NCBI GenBank assembly: GCA_030612385.1
Contig: JAUWNZ010000034.1
Coordinates: 1 to 9,052 of the forward strand
DNA from: Pseudomonadota bacterium
GTDB taxonomy: Bacteria > Desulfobacterota > Syntrophia > Syntrophales > JADFWA01
Length of the DNA stretch: 9,052 bases
Direction: 5' to 3'
Shown here: one piece after another, positions 1 through 6,461 of the stretch
How positions within the stretch are numbered: position 1 is the stretch's first letter
Layout of the letters: every line of letters starts with the position of its first letter
Notes under the pieces: model-generated
Seen by the model: the letters and a program-made list of their open reading frames with translations, nothing else
Databases searched by the model: none
Told to the model about the DNA's origin: nothing
Position numbers and translations under genes: made by a program

Positions 1-202
1 TCATCCGAAGTACGAGGAGGCCACAATAACCTGTATATGTGGGAATGTTATCAATACAAAGTCTACCAAGAAGGACATAAAGGTGGAAATATGTTCTATG
101 TGTCATCCCTTTATGACCGGCAAACAGAAAATTATTGATACAGCGGGCAGGGTGGAGAGATTTAACAGGAGGTATGGCCGCACGGTCGAAAAATCTGCGT
201 AA
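1..202 (+). CDS. rpmE: 50S ribosomal protein L31, type A (5' end outside window)
   Basis: This is a large-subunit ribosomal protein. The frame opens at base 2 and gives 66 residues to a TAA stop at 200-202. The fragment begins [11 protein letters not shown]; known L31 proteins start close to MKxGIHPxY, so only about five residues should be missing at the left edge. Four cysteines are visible at fragment residues 11, 13, 31 and 34 (C-x-C and C-x-x-C). They form the zinc-binding set of the C+ (type A) L31 form, as opposed to the zinc-free paralogue made under zinc starvation. The C-terminal part contains [12 protein letters not shown], typical of the family. The gene lies 64 bp upstream of prfA on the same strand, a common pairing in proteobacteria. 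Identification is secure; only the start cannot be seen. Confidence 0.96.
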   Translation, partial: HPKYEEATITCICGNVINTKSTKKDIKVEICSMCHPFMTGKQKIIDTAGRVERFNRRYGRTVEKSA

Positions 203-208
203 CCTCAC

Positions 209-264
209 GGGTTACGAGTTATGGGTTAAACCCGAAACCCGAAACTTAAAACCCGAAACCTGAA
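209..264. repeat. Array of eight in-phase 7-bp units filling the rpmE-prfA gap
   Basis: Read in sevens from 209 the units are GGGTTAC, GAGTTAT, GGGTTAA, ACCCGAA, ACCCGAA, ACTTAAA, ACCCGAA and ACCTGAA. The first three are G-rich and the last five C-rich, so the array changes strand sense near 229/230; GGGTTaAACCC at the switch is a small palindrome. The array starts 6 bp after the rpmE stop and ends two bases before the prfA ATG. The phase is seen directly in the sequence. Its origin (slippage or a dispersed repeat family) and any effect on translation are unknown. Confidence 0.8.
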
Positions 265-266
265 AT

Positions 267-1337
267 ATGTTTAAGAAACTTAAAAATATTGAAAAAAGGT
301 ATAAGGAACTGGAGGAGAAGCTGAGCGATCCGGATGTGGTCGGCAACTTCGGTGAGTACCGGAAATATGCCAGGGAGCATTCCGGACTCCGGGATATTGT
401 CGAGACATTGAGAAAGTGTGAGAAGGTCAGCCTTCAATTAAGAGAATATGAAGAGCTTCTCCTGGAGAACGATGAGGAGTTAAAAGAGATCATAAAAGAA
501 GAAATTCCTCAACTTAGAGAAGAGATTGGCTCTTTGGAAAACAGGCTGAGGATTCTTTTGCTTCCCAGAGACCCCAATGATGGCAGGAATGTCATTCTTG
601 AGATACGAGCGGGTACGGGGGGCGATGAGGCCGGTCTATTTGTTGCGGACCTCTTCCGCATGTACACAAAGTACGCAGAAATATGCGGATGGAAAGTTGA
701 TATTATGAGCAGCAGTCCTTCAGGAGGTATGGGAGGATTTAAGGAAATAATAATGCTTGTTGAGGGAAAGGGGGCCTACAGCAGGTTAAAGTATGAAAGT
801 GGCGTACACCGGGTGCAGAGGGTGCCCGTTACAGAGACACAGGGGCGAATACACACCTCGGCAGTCACGGTGGCGGTTCTTTTGGAGGCGGAAGATGTCG
901 AGGTTAAAATTGACACCGCCGATCTGAGAATAGACGTGTATCATTCCAGCGGACATGGCGGGCAGAGTGTTAATACCACAGATTCCGCCGTCAGGATTAC
1001 ACACATTCCTACCGGTTTGGTAGTGACATGTCAGGATGAAAAGTCCCAGCATAAAAACAGGACAAAAGCCATGAAGGTGCTCAGGTCAAGGCTCTTGGAC
1101 AGTATGACCAGGGAACAAAATGCAGGGATTTCTGAAACAAGGAAAAATCAGGTGGGCAGTGGGGACAGAAGTGAACGGATAAGAACGTACAATTTCCCCC
1201 AGGGAAGGGTTTCAGATCACAGGATAGATCTTACGCTTTATAATCTCGTGGATATTCTTAATGGCAACATTCAGGTCTTAATAGATGCAATGGCGTTCCA
1301 TTATCAAACCGAGGCCATGAAAAAAGTAGCTGCCTGA
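267..1337 (+). CDS. prfA: Peptide chain release factor 1 (RF1)
   Basis: RF1 recognises UAA and UAG in the ribosomal A site and triggers hydrolysis of peptidyl-tRNA. The 356-residue protein has the usual family length. Residues 1-100 form the helical N-terminal domain, rich in E, K and L. A conserved core follows with [12 protein letters not shown] at 114-125. The codon-reading tripeptide is P187-V-T189 in [11 protein letters not shown], the P-x-T form that marks RF1; RF2 has SPF. The catalytic GGQ is at 231-233 in [11 protein letters not shown], with the Gln that PrmC methylates. [23 protein letters not shown] near 298-319 is also classic. The ATG at 267 gives the expected N-terminus. The bases just upstream are a heptad array with no recognisable Shine-Dalgarno. 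prmC, often the next gene, is not here; purC follows after 88 bp. Confidence 0.98.
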   Translation: MFKKLKNIEKRYKELEEKLSDPDVVGNFGEYRKYAREHSGLRDIVETLRKCEKVSLQLREYEELLLENDEELKEIIKEEIPQLREEIGSLENRLRILLLPRDPNDGRNVILEIRAGTGGDEAGLFVADLFRMYTKYAEICGWKVDIMSSSPSGGMGGFKEIIMLVEGKGAYSRLKYESGVHRVQRVPVTETQGRIHTSAVTVAVLLEAEDVEVKIDTADLRIDVYHSSGHGGQSVNTTDSAVRITHIPTGLVVTCQDEKSQHKNRTKAMKVLRSRLLDSMTREQNAGISETRKNQVGSGDRSERIRTYNFPQGRVSDHRIDLTLYNLVDILNGNIQVLIDAMAFHYQTEAMKKVAA

Positions 1338-1425
1338 AGAAAAACGGGGTATCTTTCCGATCGGTCTATTGTCTATCGATTTTCCCGCCATTTGTGTCTT
1401 GGGGGGAGCAAAAAACTTTTGTCAT

Positions 1426-2310
1426 ATGAAAAATACCGGTCTTATAAGAACAGATCTTGAAGGATTGAAGTTGCTCAGCAGGGGTAAGGTGCGGGATATT
1501 TATGAATTGAATGGTTGTCTCCTTATGGTGGCCACCGACAGAATCTCCGCCTTTGATGTTATCATGCCGGACCCTGTTCCGGGTAAAGGGGAAATATTAA
1601 CCTCCACATCCGCCTTCTGGTTTGAAAAGATGGGTGATATAATTGATAATCACCTTATCTCAACAGATATAGATGAGTTTCCCGAAGAATGCCTTCCTTA
1701 CAGGAATGTCCTGCAAGGAAGAAGCATGCTGGTCAGAAAAGCCGGAACATTGCCTGTGGAGTGTATTGTACGGGGATATCTGAGCGGTTCAGGATGGGAA
1801 GATTATTGCCGTAATAAAACCGTTTCAGGGATAAGGCTTCCGACCGGCCTGAAAGAATCATCCCGGCTTTCCGAGCCGATCTTTACCCCCTCTACCAAGG
1901 CACAGGAAGGTGATCACGATACTCCTATCACCAGAGAGGATATGGAAGATATAATAGGTTGTGACCTTACCTCAAGGATAATCGAAATCTGTTTTGATAT
2001 TTATGACAGGGCATTAAAGATTGCCGGGAAAGGAGGTATAATCATTGCCGATACAAAGATGGAATTCGGGATAGTTGAAGATAGACTGATACTTATTGAT
2101 GAACTTCTTACGCCTGATTCCTCAAGGTTTTGGCCCAAGGACGATTACGAGGAAGGAAGACCTCAAAAAAGCTTTGATAAACAGTTCTTAAGAGATTATC
2201 TCATCTCCGTCAAATGGGACAAAACTCCCCCCGCCCCAAGGCTTCCCGCAGGTATTATCAAAAAGACCAGAGAGAGGTATGAGGAAGCCCTGAGACGTTT
2301 TATCTCCTAA
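1426..2310 (+). CDS. purC: Phosphoribosylaminoimidazole-succinocarboxamide (SAICAR) synthase
   Basis: This cytosolic enzyme ligates aspartate to CAIR using ATP, giving SAICAR in de novo purine synthesis. From the ATG at 1426 the protein is 294 residues, the long form related to yeast Ade1. Visible motifs are LLSRGKVRDIYE (16-27), the ATP-binding start; ATDRISAFDV (36-45); VECIVRGYLSGSGW (111-124); EPIFTPSTKAQEGDHD (150-165); GIIIADTKMEFG (204-215); and LIDELLTPDSSRFW (223-236), all matching the family. The frame stays open upstream to a TTG at 1369, but that 19-residue extension matches nothing in the family and I reject it. The ribosome site is weak: a GGGGGGAG run sits 17 bp before the ATG, farther than usual. 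No other pur gene is in the window. Its placement after prfA may make it the last gene of the rpmE-prfA transcript, but no terminator or promoter settles this. Confidence 0.96.
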   Translation: MKNTGLIRTDLEGLKLLSRGKVRDIYELNGCLLMVATDRISAFDVIMPDPVPGKGEILTSTSAFWFEKMGDIIDNHLISTDIDEFPEECLPYRNVLQGRSMLVRKAGTLPVECIVRGYLSGSGWEDYCRNKTVSGIRLPTGLKESSRLSEPIFTPSTKAQEGDHDTPITREDMEDIIGCDLTSRIIEICFDIYDRALKIAGKGGIIIADTKMEFGIVEDRLILIDELLTPDSSRFWPKDDYEEGRPQKSFDKQFLRDYLISVKWDKTPPAPRLPAGIIKKTRERYEEALRRFIS

Positions 2311-2325
2311 AATTTCCTCCAAATC

Positions 2326-2354
2326 TTGACACAGCCACAGATGGTTACTATCTT
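2326..2354 (+). promoter_or_regulatory. Candidate sigma70-type promoter downstream of purC
   Basis: A perfect -35 TTGACA (2326-2331) is followed by a 17-bp spacer and TATCTT (2349-2354), four of six matches to the -10 consensus. It points towards dnaJ, whose start is about 380 bp away, so it would give a long leader or a separate small transcript. The -10 overlaps a hairpin arm. With no expression data this is only a sequence match. Confidence 0.3.
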
Positions 2355-2381
2355 TAATGAGATAAAGGTATCGCTCATTAA
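2349..2381. promoter_or_regulatory. Two overlapping, mutually exclusive inverted repeats
   Basis: Hairpin 1 pairs TATCTTTA (2349-2356) with TAAAGGTA (2363-2370) around a six-base loop, with one G-T wobble. Hairpin 2 pairs TTAATGAG (2354-2361) with CTCATTAA (2374-2381) around a 12-base loop, perfectly. They share bases and cannot both form. This could be an operator next to the candidate promoter, an RNA switch, or chance in AT-rich DNA. Confidence 0.35.
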
Positions 2382-2410
2382 GTTATAAGAAACCTCTGAT
2401 ACTCTCGTAA

Positions 2411-2541
2411 AAAGTCTGTCATTCCCGCCCCCGCCTTCGCGGTGGGTAAACTCCGGCGGGAATCCACGGATAGCTAACCACTTGAAAAGATTGGACCCCC
2501 GATCAAGTCGGGAATGACAAAATGGTGCATATTTTGACTTT
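2411..2541. repeat. MITE-like palindromic repeat with TGTCATTCCCG ends
   Basis: TGTCATTCCCG at 2417-2427 is the exact reverse complement of CGGGAATGACA at 2509-2519, giving 11-bp perfect inverted ends on a roughly 100-bp element. An outer pair, AAAGTC (2411-2416) and GACTTT (2536-2541), suggests the full unit is wider. Inside, CCCGA (2498-2502) and TCGGG (2508-2512) make a local hairpin, and CCCGCC (2424-2429) can pair with GGCGGG (2455-2460). Repeats of this appearance are common between genes in deltaproteobacterial genomes. It has no coding capacity, so any movement would depend on a transposase supplied elsewhere. Confidence 0.75.
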
Positions 2542-2642
2542 CAAGTAACTTAAATCTGCAAATGCGTTGTAAGTAGTTCATGTTCTTTAACATTTACCAA
2601 AAGGCATAGTTTTACTAAAAGCGTAAGTTACTTCCTATTATA

Positions 2643-2690
2643 ATGCCGGCGTGCCTGCCTGTGCGTACCCGCACGCAGACAGGTCGGCAT
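2643..2690. repeat. GC-rich intergenic hairpin upstream of dnaJ
   Basis: ATGCCG (2643-2648) is the reverse complement of CGGCAT (2685-2690). Inside, GTGCG (2661-2665) pairs with CGCAC (2670-2674) around TACC, flanked by imperfectly pairing CCTG / CAGG blocks. It stands out from its AT-rich surroundings, so a mobile or dispersed palindromic repeat is more likely than a terminator; no T-tract follows. It lies 52 bp before the dnaJ start and would be in the dnaJ leader if transcription begins upstream of it. Confidence 0.65.
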
Positions 2691-2742
2691 AGCGGAGCTT
2701 TTCACGAGTGCATCAATCTTAAGAAGGGAACCGGCAGACTGA

Positions 2743-3801
2743 ATGACAAAAAGAGATTACTATGAAATTCTTGGCCTGGACAGAAAAGCCTCAGAAAACG
2801 AAATAAAAAAAAACTATAGAAAATTGGCCATGAAATATCACCCGGACAAAAACCAGGGGGATAAGGAGGCTGAAGAAAAATTCAAGGAAGCATCCGAGGC
2901 TTATGAGGTGCTGCGTGATCCGGAAAAGAGAGAGATTTATGACAGATATGGTCACGACGGCCTGAGGGGAACAGGTTTCAGAGGATTTTCAGGATTTGAA
3001 GATATATTTTCAAGTTTTGGTGACATATTTGAGGATGTTTTCGGGTTTGGCACAGGGAGGAGGAGATCCAGAACAGCCGCTCAACAGGGCGCCGATCTTC
3101 GCTATGATATGTCCATCTCATTTATGGACGCGGCCTTCGGCAAATCCACCGAGATAGAGATTGAAAAATTTGTAAAATGCTGGGAATGCGATGGCACAGG
3201 CGCCACGCCAGGAACCGTTTCGGAAATCTGCCCCCGGTGCGGAGGAAGAGGTCAGATTACGCAGACCAGCGGGTTTTTCAATATAAGCACCACCTGTCCC
3301 CAATGCCGTGGTGAAGGGAGAATAATAAAGAATCCCTGCCATGTATGTCAGGGAACAGGCAGCGCAAAAACGGTAAAAACGGTTCATCTAAAGATACCCC
3401 CCGGGGTGAACACGGGCTCTCGGCTGAGACTCAGCGGGGAAGGAGAAGAGGGGAAATTTGGCGGACCGAATGGTGATCTCTATGTCTTTATTTATGTGGA
3501 ACCACATGAATTCTTTAAAAGGGAAGATGATGACATACTTTGCGAGATTCCCATCTCCATTACCCAGGCGGCACTGGGAGCAAGTATAGAGGTGCCGACC
3601 ATCGAAGGTGCTGAAAAGGTAAAGATATCGAAAGGAACCCAGAATGGAAAGCTTTTTCGTCTGAGAGGAAAGGGTGTTCCCCACCTGAGAGGTTTTGGAA
3701 GAGGGGACCAAATCGTTCAGGTGTTGGTTAAGATACCGACCAGCCTGAACAAAAAACAGGAGAAGCTCCTCAAAGAATTTGCCGGACTGGCGGGAGAGTA
3801 A
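2743..3801 (+). CDS. dnaJ: Chaperone protein DnaJ (type I Hsp40)
   Basis: DnaJ delivers unfolded clients to DnaK and stimulates its ATPase in the cytosol. All type I parts are present in 352 residues. The J domain is at about 1-70, with the DnaK-contacting HPD at 33-35. A short Gly/Phe-rich linker runs from about 72 to 105. The zinc domain has four C-x-x-C pairs: 146/149, 163/166, 185/188 and 199/202, each in the C-x-x-C-x-G-x-G pattern. The substrate-binding C-terminal domains extend from about 210 to the end. The protein is some 20 residues shorter than E. coli DnaJ, mainly in linker and tail, and I see no missing functional residue. The start [12 protein letters not shown] is canonical. 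dnaK and grpE are not in the window. The 3' end faces the M23 peptidase gene 20 bp away, and no hairpin terminator is evident in that gap. Confidence 0.97.
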   Translation: MTKRDYYEILGLDRKASENEIKKNYRKLAMKYHPDKNQGDKEAEEKFKEASEAYEVLRDPEKREIYDRYGHDGLRGTGFRGFSGFEDIFSSFGDIFEDVFGFGTGRRRSRTAAQQGADLRYDMSISFMDAAFGKSTEIEIEKFVKCWECDGTGATPGTVSEICPRCGGRGQITQTSGFFNISTTCPQCRGEGRIIKNPCHVCQGTGSAKTVKTVHLKIPPGVNTGSRLRLSGEGEEGKFGGPNGDLYVFIYVEPHEFFKREDDDILCEIPISITQAALGASIEVPTIEGAEKVKISKGTQNGKLFRLRGKGVPHLRGFGRGDQIVQVLVKIPTSLNKKQEKLLKEFAGLAGE

Positions 3802-3821
3802 TACTGAATGGCGGCCGGTCA

Positions 3822-4712
3822 TCAGTCAAAAGAAAGACAAACAACGGAGAGAGGGGCGATGTATTTGTCAAACATTTTAAATCCCCAGTGGAGGTGGGGG
3901 CCGGTAACCCTGCCGGTTGATCCCGTATAACCGATAATCTCCCCCTTATCTATCGACTCTCCCTCTTCGGCGCAGACCTTTGACAGATGACAGTAAATGG
4001 AAAAGAGACCGATTCCATGGTTTATTATAATCGTATTACCGGAATAATAAAGATCACGAGCCAGCGCCACTTTTCCTGAATTTGAAGCCCTTACAGGAGT
4101 TCCGGCCGGAGAGAGAATATCAATGCCCCTGTGACGGGAGAGGAAACCATCATTGAATATCCTTCTTTCTCCAAAATTCCTTTTAATCCTATCCTTCACC
4201 GGCATGATAAATTTACCATGTCCCAACCAGTGGGAGGCAGGCTCACTGTAGACAGCCATAGTGAGTTCCACCTCTTTCAATATCCTTTCGTGCTCTTCAG
4301 GAGAGGGGGATGTGAACCTCCGATCAACATTAAGCTTTTTAAAATGAAACTTCCCCTTTGAAATGGGAACCTTGAAAGAAAAGCTTTTCCTTTGGCCATC
4401 CGCGAACTCAATCCGGACATTGAGATCGTGAATGCCGGGTTTGATATCCAGTCCCAATCCTATAAGAAAAAAGAATGTCGACGGTTCACCGCTCGACACA
4501 AACATATAATCTTTCCCTTCGAAATGTGCCTTTGCACAGGAGAACTCTGGAGAATGTAAAGATATCTTTATGAGTTCTCCCTGGGAGAGCCTGCGATACT
4601 CAGATTTAACGGTTATCTGTCCATGATCAGTATCAATACTGGCCTGAAACGGGTAAATATAATCAGGAAAGAAAAGGAATATAAGGCTGACTATTATGAG
4701 TATCTTTTTCAT
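3822..4712 (-). CDS. Secreted M23-family zinc metallopeptidase (LytM/lysostaphin fold)
   Basis: Probable envelope peptidoglycan endopeptidase, or a non-catalytic regulator of one. The 296-residue protein opens with KK and a hydrophobic stretch at about 4-22, an apparent signal peptide with no further membrane helix. Residues 25-118 look beta-rich and probably form an Ig-like module; this is inferred from strand-like alternation only. The M23 domain occupies about 165-285. H194 and D198 in HRGID and H275 in HLH are the zinc ligands; H242 (YCHLS) and H273 match the two catalytic histidines of LytM. With all five residues present I expect an active enzyme. The ATG is preceded by no strong Shine-Dalgarno (AGGAT about 15 bases upstream). 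A promoter-like site lies about 55 bp upstream. Converges with dnaJ. The exact cleavage target cannot be told from sequence. Confidence 0.9.
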   Translation of the reverse strand: MKKILIIVSLIFLFFPDYIYPFQASIDTDHGQITVKSEYRRLSQGELIKISLHSPEFSCAKAHFEGKDYMFVSSGEPSTFFFLIGLGLDIKPGIHDLNVRIEFADGQRKSFSFKVPISKGKFHFKKLNVDRRFTSPSPEEHERILKEVELTMAVYSEPASHWLGHGKFIMPVKDRIKRNFGERRIFNDGFLSRHRGIDILSPAGTPVRASNSGKVALARDLYYSGNTIIINHGIGLFSIYCHLSKVCAEEGESIDKGEIIGYTGSTGRVTGPHLHWGFKMFDKYIAPLSVVCLSFD

Positions 4713-4764
4713 CTTATGGGCGACATCCTACTCAAGTTAAATATGGACAATTGGAGAGACATAA

Positions 4765-4794
4765 ATTATAAAATTTCGCTATTGGAAGTGACAA
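4765..4794 (-). promoter_or_regulatory. Candidate sigma70-type promoter for the M23 peptidase gene
   Basis: Read on the minus strand, TTGTCA (4794-4789, five of six -35 matches) is separated by 18 bp from a perfect TATAAT (4770-4765). Transcription would start near 4758 and leave a leader of about 45 bases before the ATG at 4712. This is the best promoter match in the window and is correctly placed and oriented. Confidence 0.55.
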
Positions 4795-4830
4795 ACACAT
4801 CAAGAGGGTATAGTCCCAACCCGGAACCAG

Positions 4831-4851
4831 GGCTAAAGGCTAAAGGAAAAA
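4831..4851. repeat. Short 7-bp tandem repeat (GGCTAAA)
   Basis: Two perfect GGCTAAA units (4831-4837, 4838-4844) are followed by GGAAAAA (4845-4851), a decayed third. It is short enough to be chance on its own, and is listed because the same 7-bp period recurs in other gaps of this window. Confidence 0.5.
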
Positions 4852-4930
4852 CAACCTGATAGCGTTCGACTGAGCTCACGCCGAAGGCCTACAGCCTAAA
4901 TAACCTGGTGAAATTGTTTGTAATTTTTTC

Positions 4931-4962
4931 CAACTCGACCACTTAACCACTCGACTATTTAA
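4931..4962. repeat. Four 8-bp tandem units upstream of the transporter gene
   Basis: In eights from 4931 the units are CAACTCGA, CCACTTAA, CCACTCGA and CTATTTAA. Units 1/3 and 2/4 resemble each other most, so the structure can also be read as a 16-bp unit twice. It ends 70 bp before the transporter start. No role is evident. Confidence 0.6.
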
Positions 4963-5032
4963 CGATGTCTGTATAACAGGCTTTTACGAAACTGTCAGGT
5001 TTTATTTGTCAGAAGCTTTAATGAGAGAATAA

Positions 5033-6382
5033 ATGAATAGACCAAGAGAACTCTGGATGACCAGGATCGGGTTTGTCTTTGCTGCGGCAGGATCTGCAAT
5101 CGGGTTAGGCAACCTGTGGAGATTTCCCTATATCGCGGGAACGTATGGAGGGGGAGCTTTTGTCCTGATCTATTTATTAGCGGTAATAGCAATAGGGTTG
5201 CCGATTATGGTTGCCGAGCTCCTTATCGGGCGCAGTGCTCAGTTGAGTCCCGTGGGGGCATTCACCAGGCTGGGAAAGAACAAATGGTGGAAGATAGTAG
5301 GGTGGTTGGGTGTGGCCAGCGGTTTTGTCATTTTGTCCTATTACTGCGTAGTAGGAGGGTGGATCATAGATTATATAGTGAAGTCGAGTCTGAATCTGTT
5401 CCATGGCAGATCCCCGGCTGAAATTGAAGGTATGTTCGATATCTTGCTTAAAAATCCGCTACTGCTGGTTTTTTATCATGCGCTCTTTCTTCTTCTGACG
5501 ACCTACATTGTCAGCAGAGGAATTTCTATGGGAATCGAGCGGTGGAATAATATTTTGATACCGGTTCTCTTTGGGCTCCTGTTGCTTCTTACGATCAACT
5601 CCCTCTTTTCCCCGGGGGCAAGAGAGGGGATAAAATTTCTTTTCCATCCCGATTTCTCCAAGATTACCCCTGCAGCCATCCTTGAGGCCATGGGACAGGC
5701 ATTTTTCTCCCTCAGTCTGGGGATGGGAGCAATGATCACCTATGGCAGCTATTTAGATCGAGACACCAATTTGATGAACTCCGCTGCAGAGGTCTGTGTC
5801 CTGGATACCATCGTGGCTTTAATGGGAGGGATGATAATTTTCCCAGTCGTTTTCAGCTATGGGCTTGCTCCATCAGCAGGGCCAGGGCTTTTTTTCAAGA
5901 CCCTTCCGGTGGCATTCTCCTTCCTCCCGGGAGGAAGGCTGGTCGCTACACTTTTCTTTATCCTGCTGGTCTTCGCGGCCGTCACCTCTGCGATTTCCCT
6001 GCTCGAAGTGGTAGTCTCCTACTTCATCGATGAGAGAAAATGGGGACGAAAAAAGGCGGCTTTTCTGGTAGGGTTTGCCATCTTCCTGTTTGGAGTTCCT
6101 TCCGCCCTCTCCTCAAACTTATTAAAGGACGTAACACTCCTGAAAGGAATGAACATATTCAGCTCCCTTGACTTTCTTGCCACCAATTACATGCTCACCA
6201 TCGGCGGTTTGCTGATCGCCCTCTTTTGTGGATGGTTTCTGTCACGAAAAACCATGGAGGAAATGACAATAAACGGGAACAACCTGTTTCTATATCGAAT
6301 ATGGCGATTCGTCATAAGATATATTACACCGCTTGCGGTTCTTTTAGTCTTACTACAGAAAACAGGTATAATTGCGATATAA
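5033..6382 (+). CDS. Sodium-dependent transporter, SNF/NSS family (LeuT fold)
   Basis: Inner-membrane symporter driven by sodium, probably for an amino acid or related compound; the substrate cannot be read from sequence. It has 449 residues and about 11 hydrophobic helices. The family signature spans TM1: GSAIGLGNLWRFPY (20-33), with N27 and R30 at the same positions as LeuT's Na1 ligand and external gate Arg. TM6 carries GQAFFSLSLGMGAMITYGSY (221-240), the unwound substrate-binding helix. TM7 has D258, which by my alignment takes the place of LeuT N286, as in other bacterial NSS proteins. TM8 has T318 and S319, matching the Na2 ligands T354/S355. The eleven-helix form, lacking TM12, is common in bacterial members such as Tyt1 and MhsT. 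The ATG is preceded by GAGAG at five bases. It stands alone on its strand and converges with tyrA. Confidence 0.95.
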   Translation: MNRPRELWMTRIGFVFAAAGSAIGLGNLWRFPYIAGTYGGGAFVLIYLLAVIAIGLPIMVAELLIGRSAQLSPVGAFTRLGKNKWWKIVGWLGVASGFVILSYYCVVGGWIIDYIVKSSLNLFHGRSPAEIEGMFDILLKNPLLLVFYHALFLLLTTYIVSRGISMGIERWNNILIPVLFGLLLLLTINSLFSPGAREGIKFLFHPDFSKITPAAILEAMGQAFFSLSLGMGAMITYGSYLDRDTNLMNSAAEVCVLDTIVALMGGMIIFPVVFSYGLAPSAGPGLFFKTLPVAFSFLPGGRLVATLFFILLVFAAVTSAISLLEVVVSYFIDERKWGRKKAAFLVGFAIFLFGVPSALSSNLLKDVTLLKGMNIFSSLDFLATNYMLTIGGLLIALFCGWFLSRKTMEEMTINGNNLFLYRIWRFVIRYITPLAVLLVLLQKTGIIAI

Positions 6383-6461
6383 GCCTTTTTAAAATGCAGG
6401 TAAGCATTCACGGAATGTTGAAATTAGAAATTGAGCTGATACTGGCATATCTCAGAGGAGT

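Larger units (their letters stand above)
2311..2742. other. 432-bp gene-free gap between purC and dnaJ
   Basis: No credible coding region was found on either strand. In order the gap holds a promoter-like pair of hexamers (2326-2354), two overlapping and mutually exclusive hairpins (2349-2381), a palindromic MITE-like repeat (2411-2541), about 100 bp of AT-rich DNA with no recognised feature, and a GC-rich hairpin (2643-2690). The dnaJ ribosome site is AAGAAGGGA at 2721-2729, 13 bases ahead of the ATG. No CIRCE heat-shock operator (TTAGCACTC-N9-GAGTGCTAA) is visible. Confidence 0.75.
4713..5032. other. 320-bp divergent gap between the M23 peptidase and transporter genes
   Basis: No credible gene was found. 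A frame open on the plus strand at 4623-4859 overlaps the peptidase N-terminus and has no family-like sequence. The gap contains a minus-strand promoter candidate (4765-4794), two copies of GGCTAAA (4831-4844) with a decayed third, a palindrome-centred block around TGAGCTCA (4871-4878), and four 8-bp units (4931-4962). GAGAG at 5023-5027, five bases before the transporter ATG, is a modest ribosome site. I could not pick out a convincing plus-strand promoter. Confidence 0.7.

Noticed and set aside
209..264. CRISPR array at the heptad repeat
   Set aside because: Units are 7 bp with no spacers and no cas genes are nearby.
1369..1425. Upstream TTG start giving purC 19 extra residues
   Set aside because: The extension has no family similarity, is rich in Cys and Gly, and the ATG at 1426 gives the expected SAICAR synthase N-terminus.
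2311..2742. Known riboswitch or CIRCE element before dnaJ
   Set aside because: No conserved riboswitch core or TTAGCACTC-type inverted repeat could be found; the palindromes present are better explained as repeats.
3802..3821. Bidirectional terminator in the dnaJ-peptidase gap
   Set aside because: The 20-bp gap shows only GC-rich bases without paired arms or a T-run.
4623..4859. 78-codon plus-strand frame across the M23 gene start and the divergent gap
   Set aside because: It overlaps the signal-peptide region antisense, runs into the short tandem repeat and reads as low-complexity peptide at its end.
6391..6406. Small hairpin AATGC/GCATT between the transporter and tyrA as a terminator
   Set aside because: The stem is only five base pairs and neither strand has a proper T-run directly after it.
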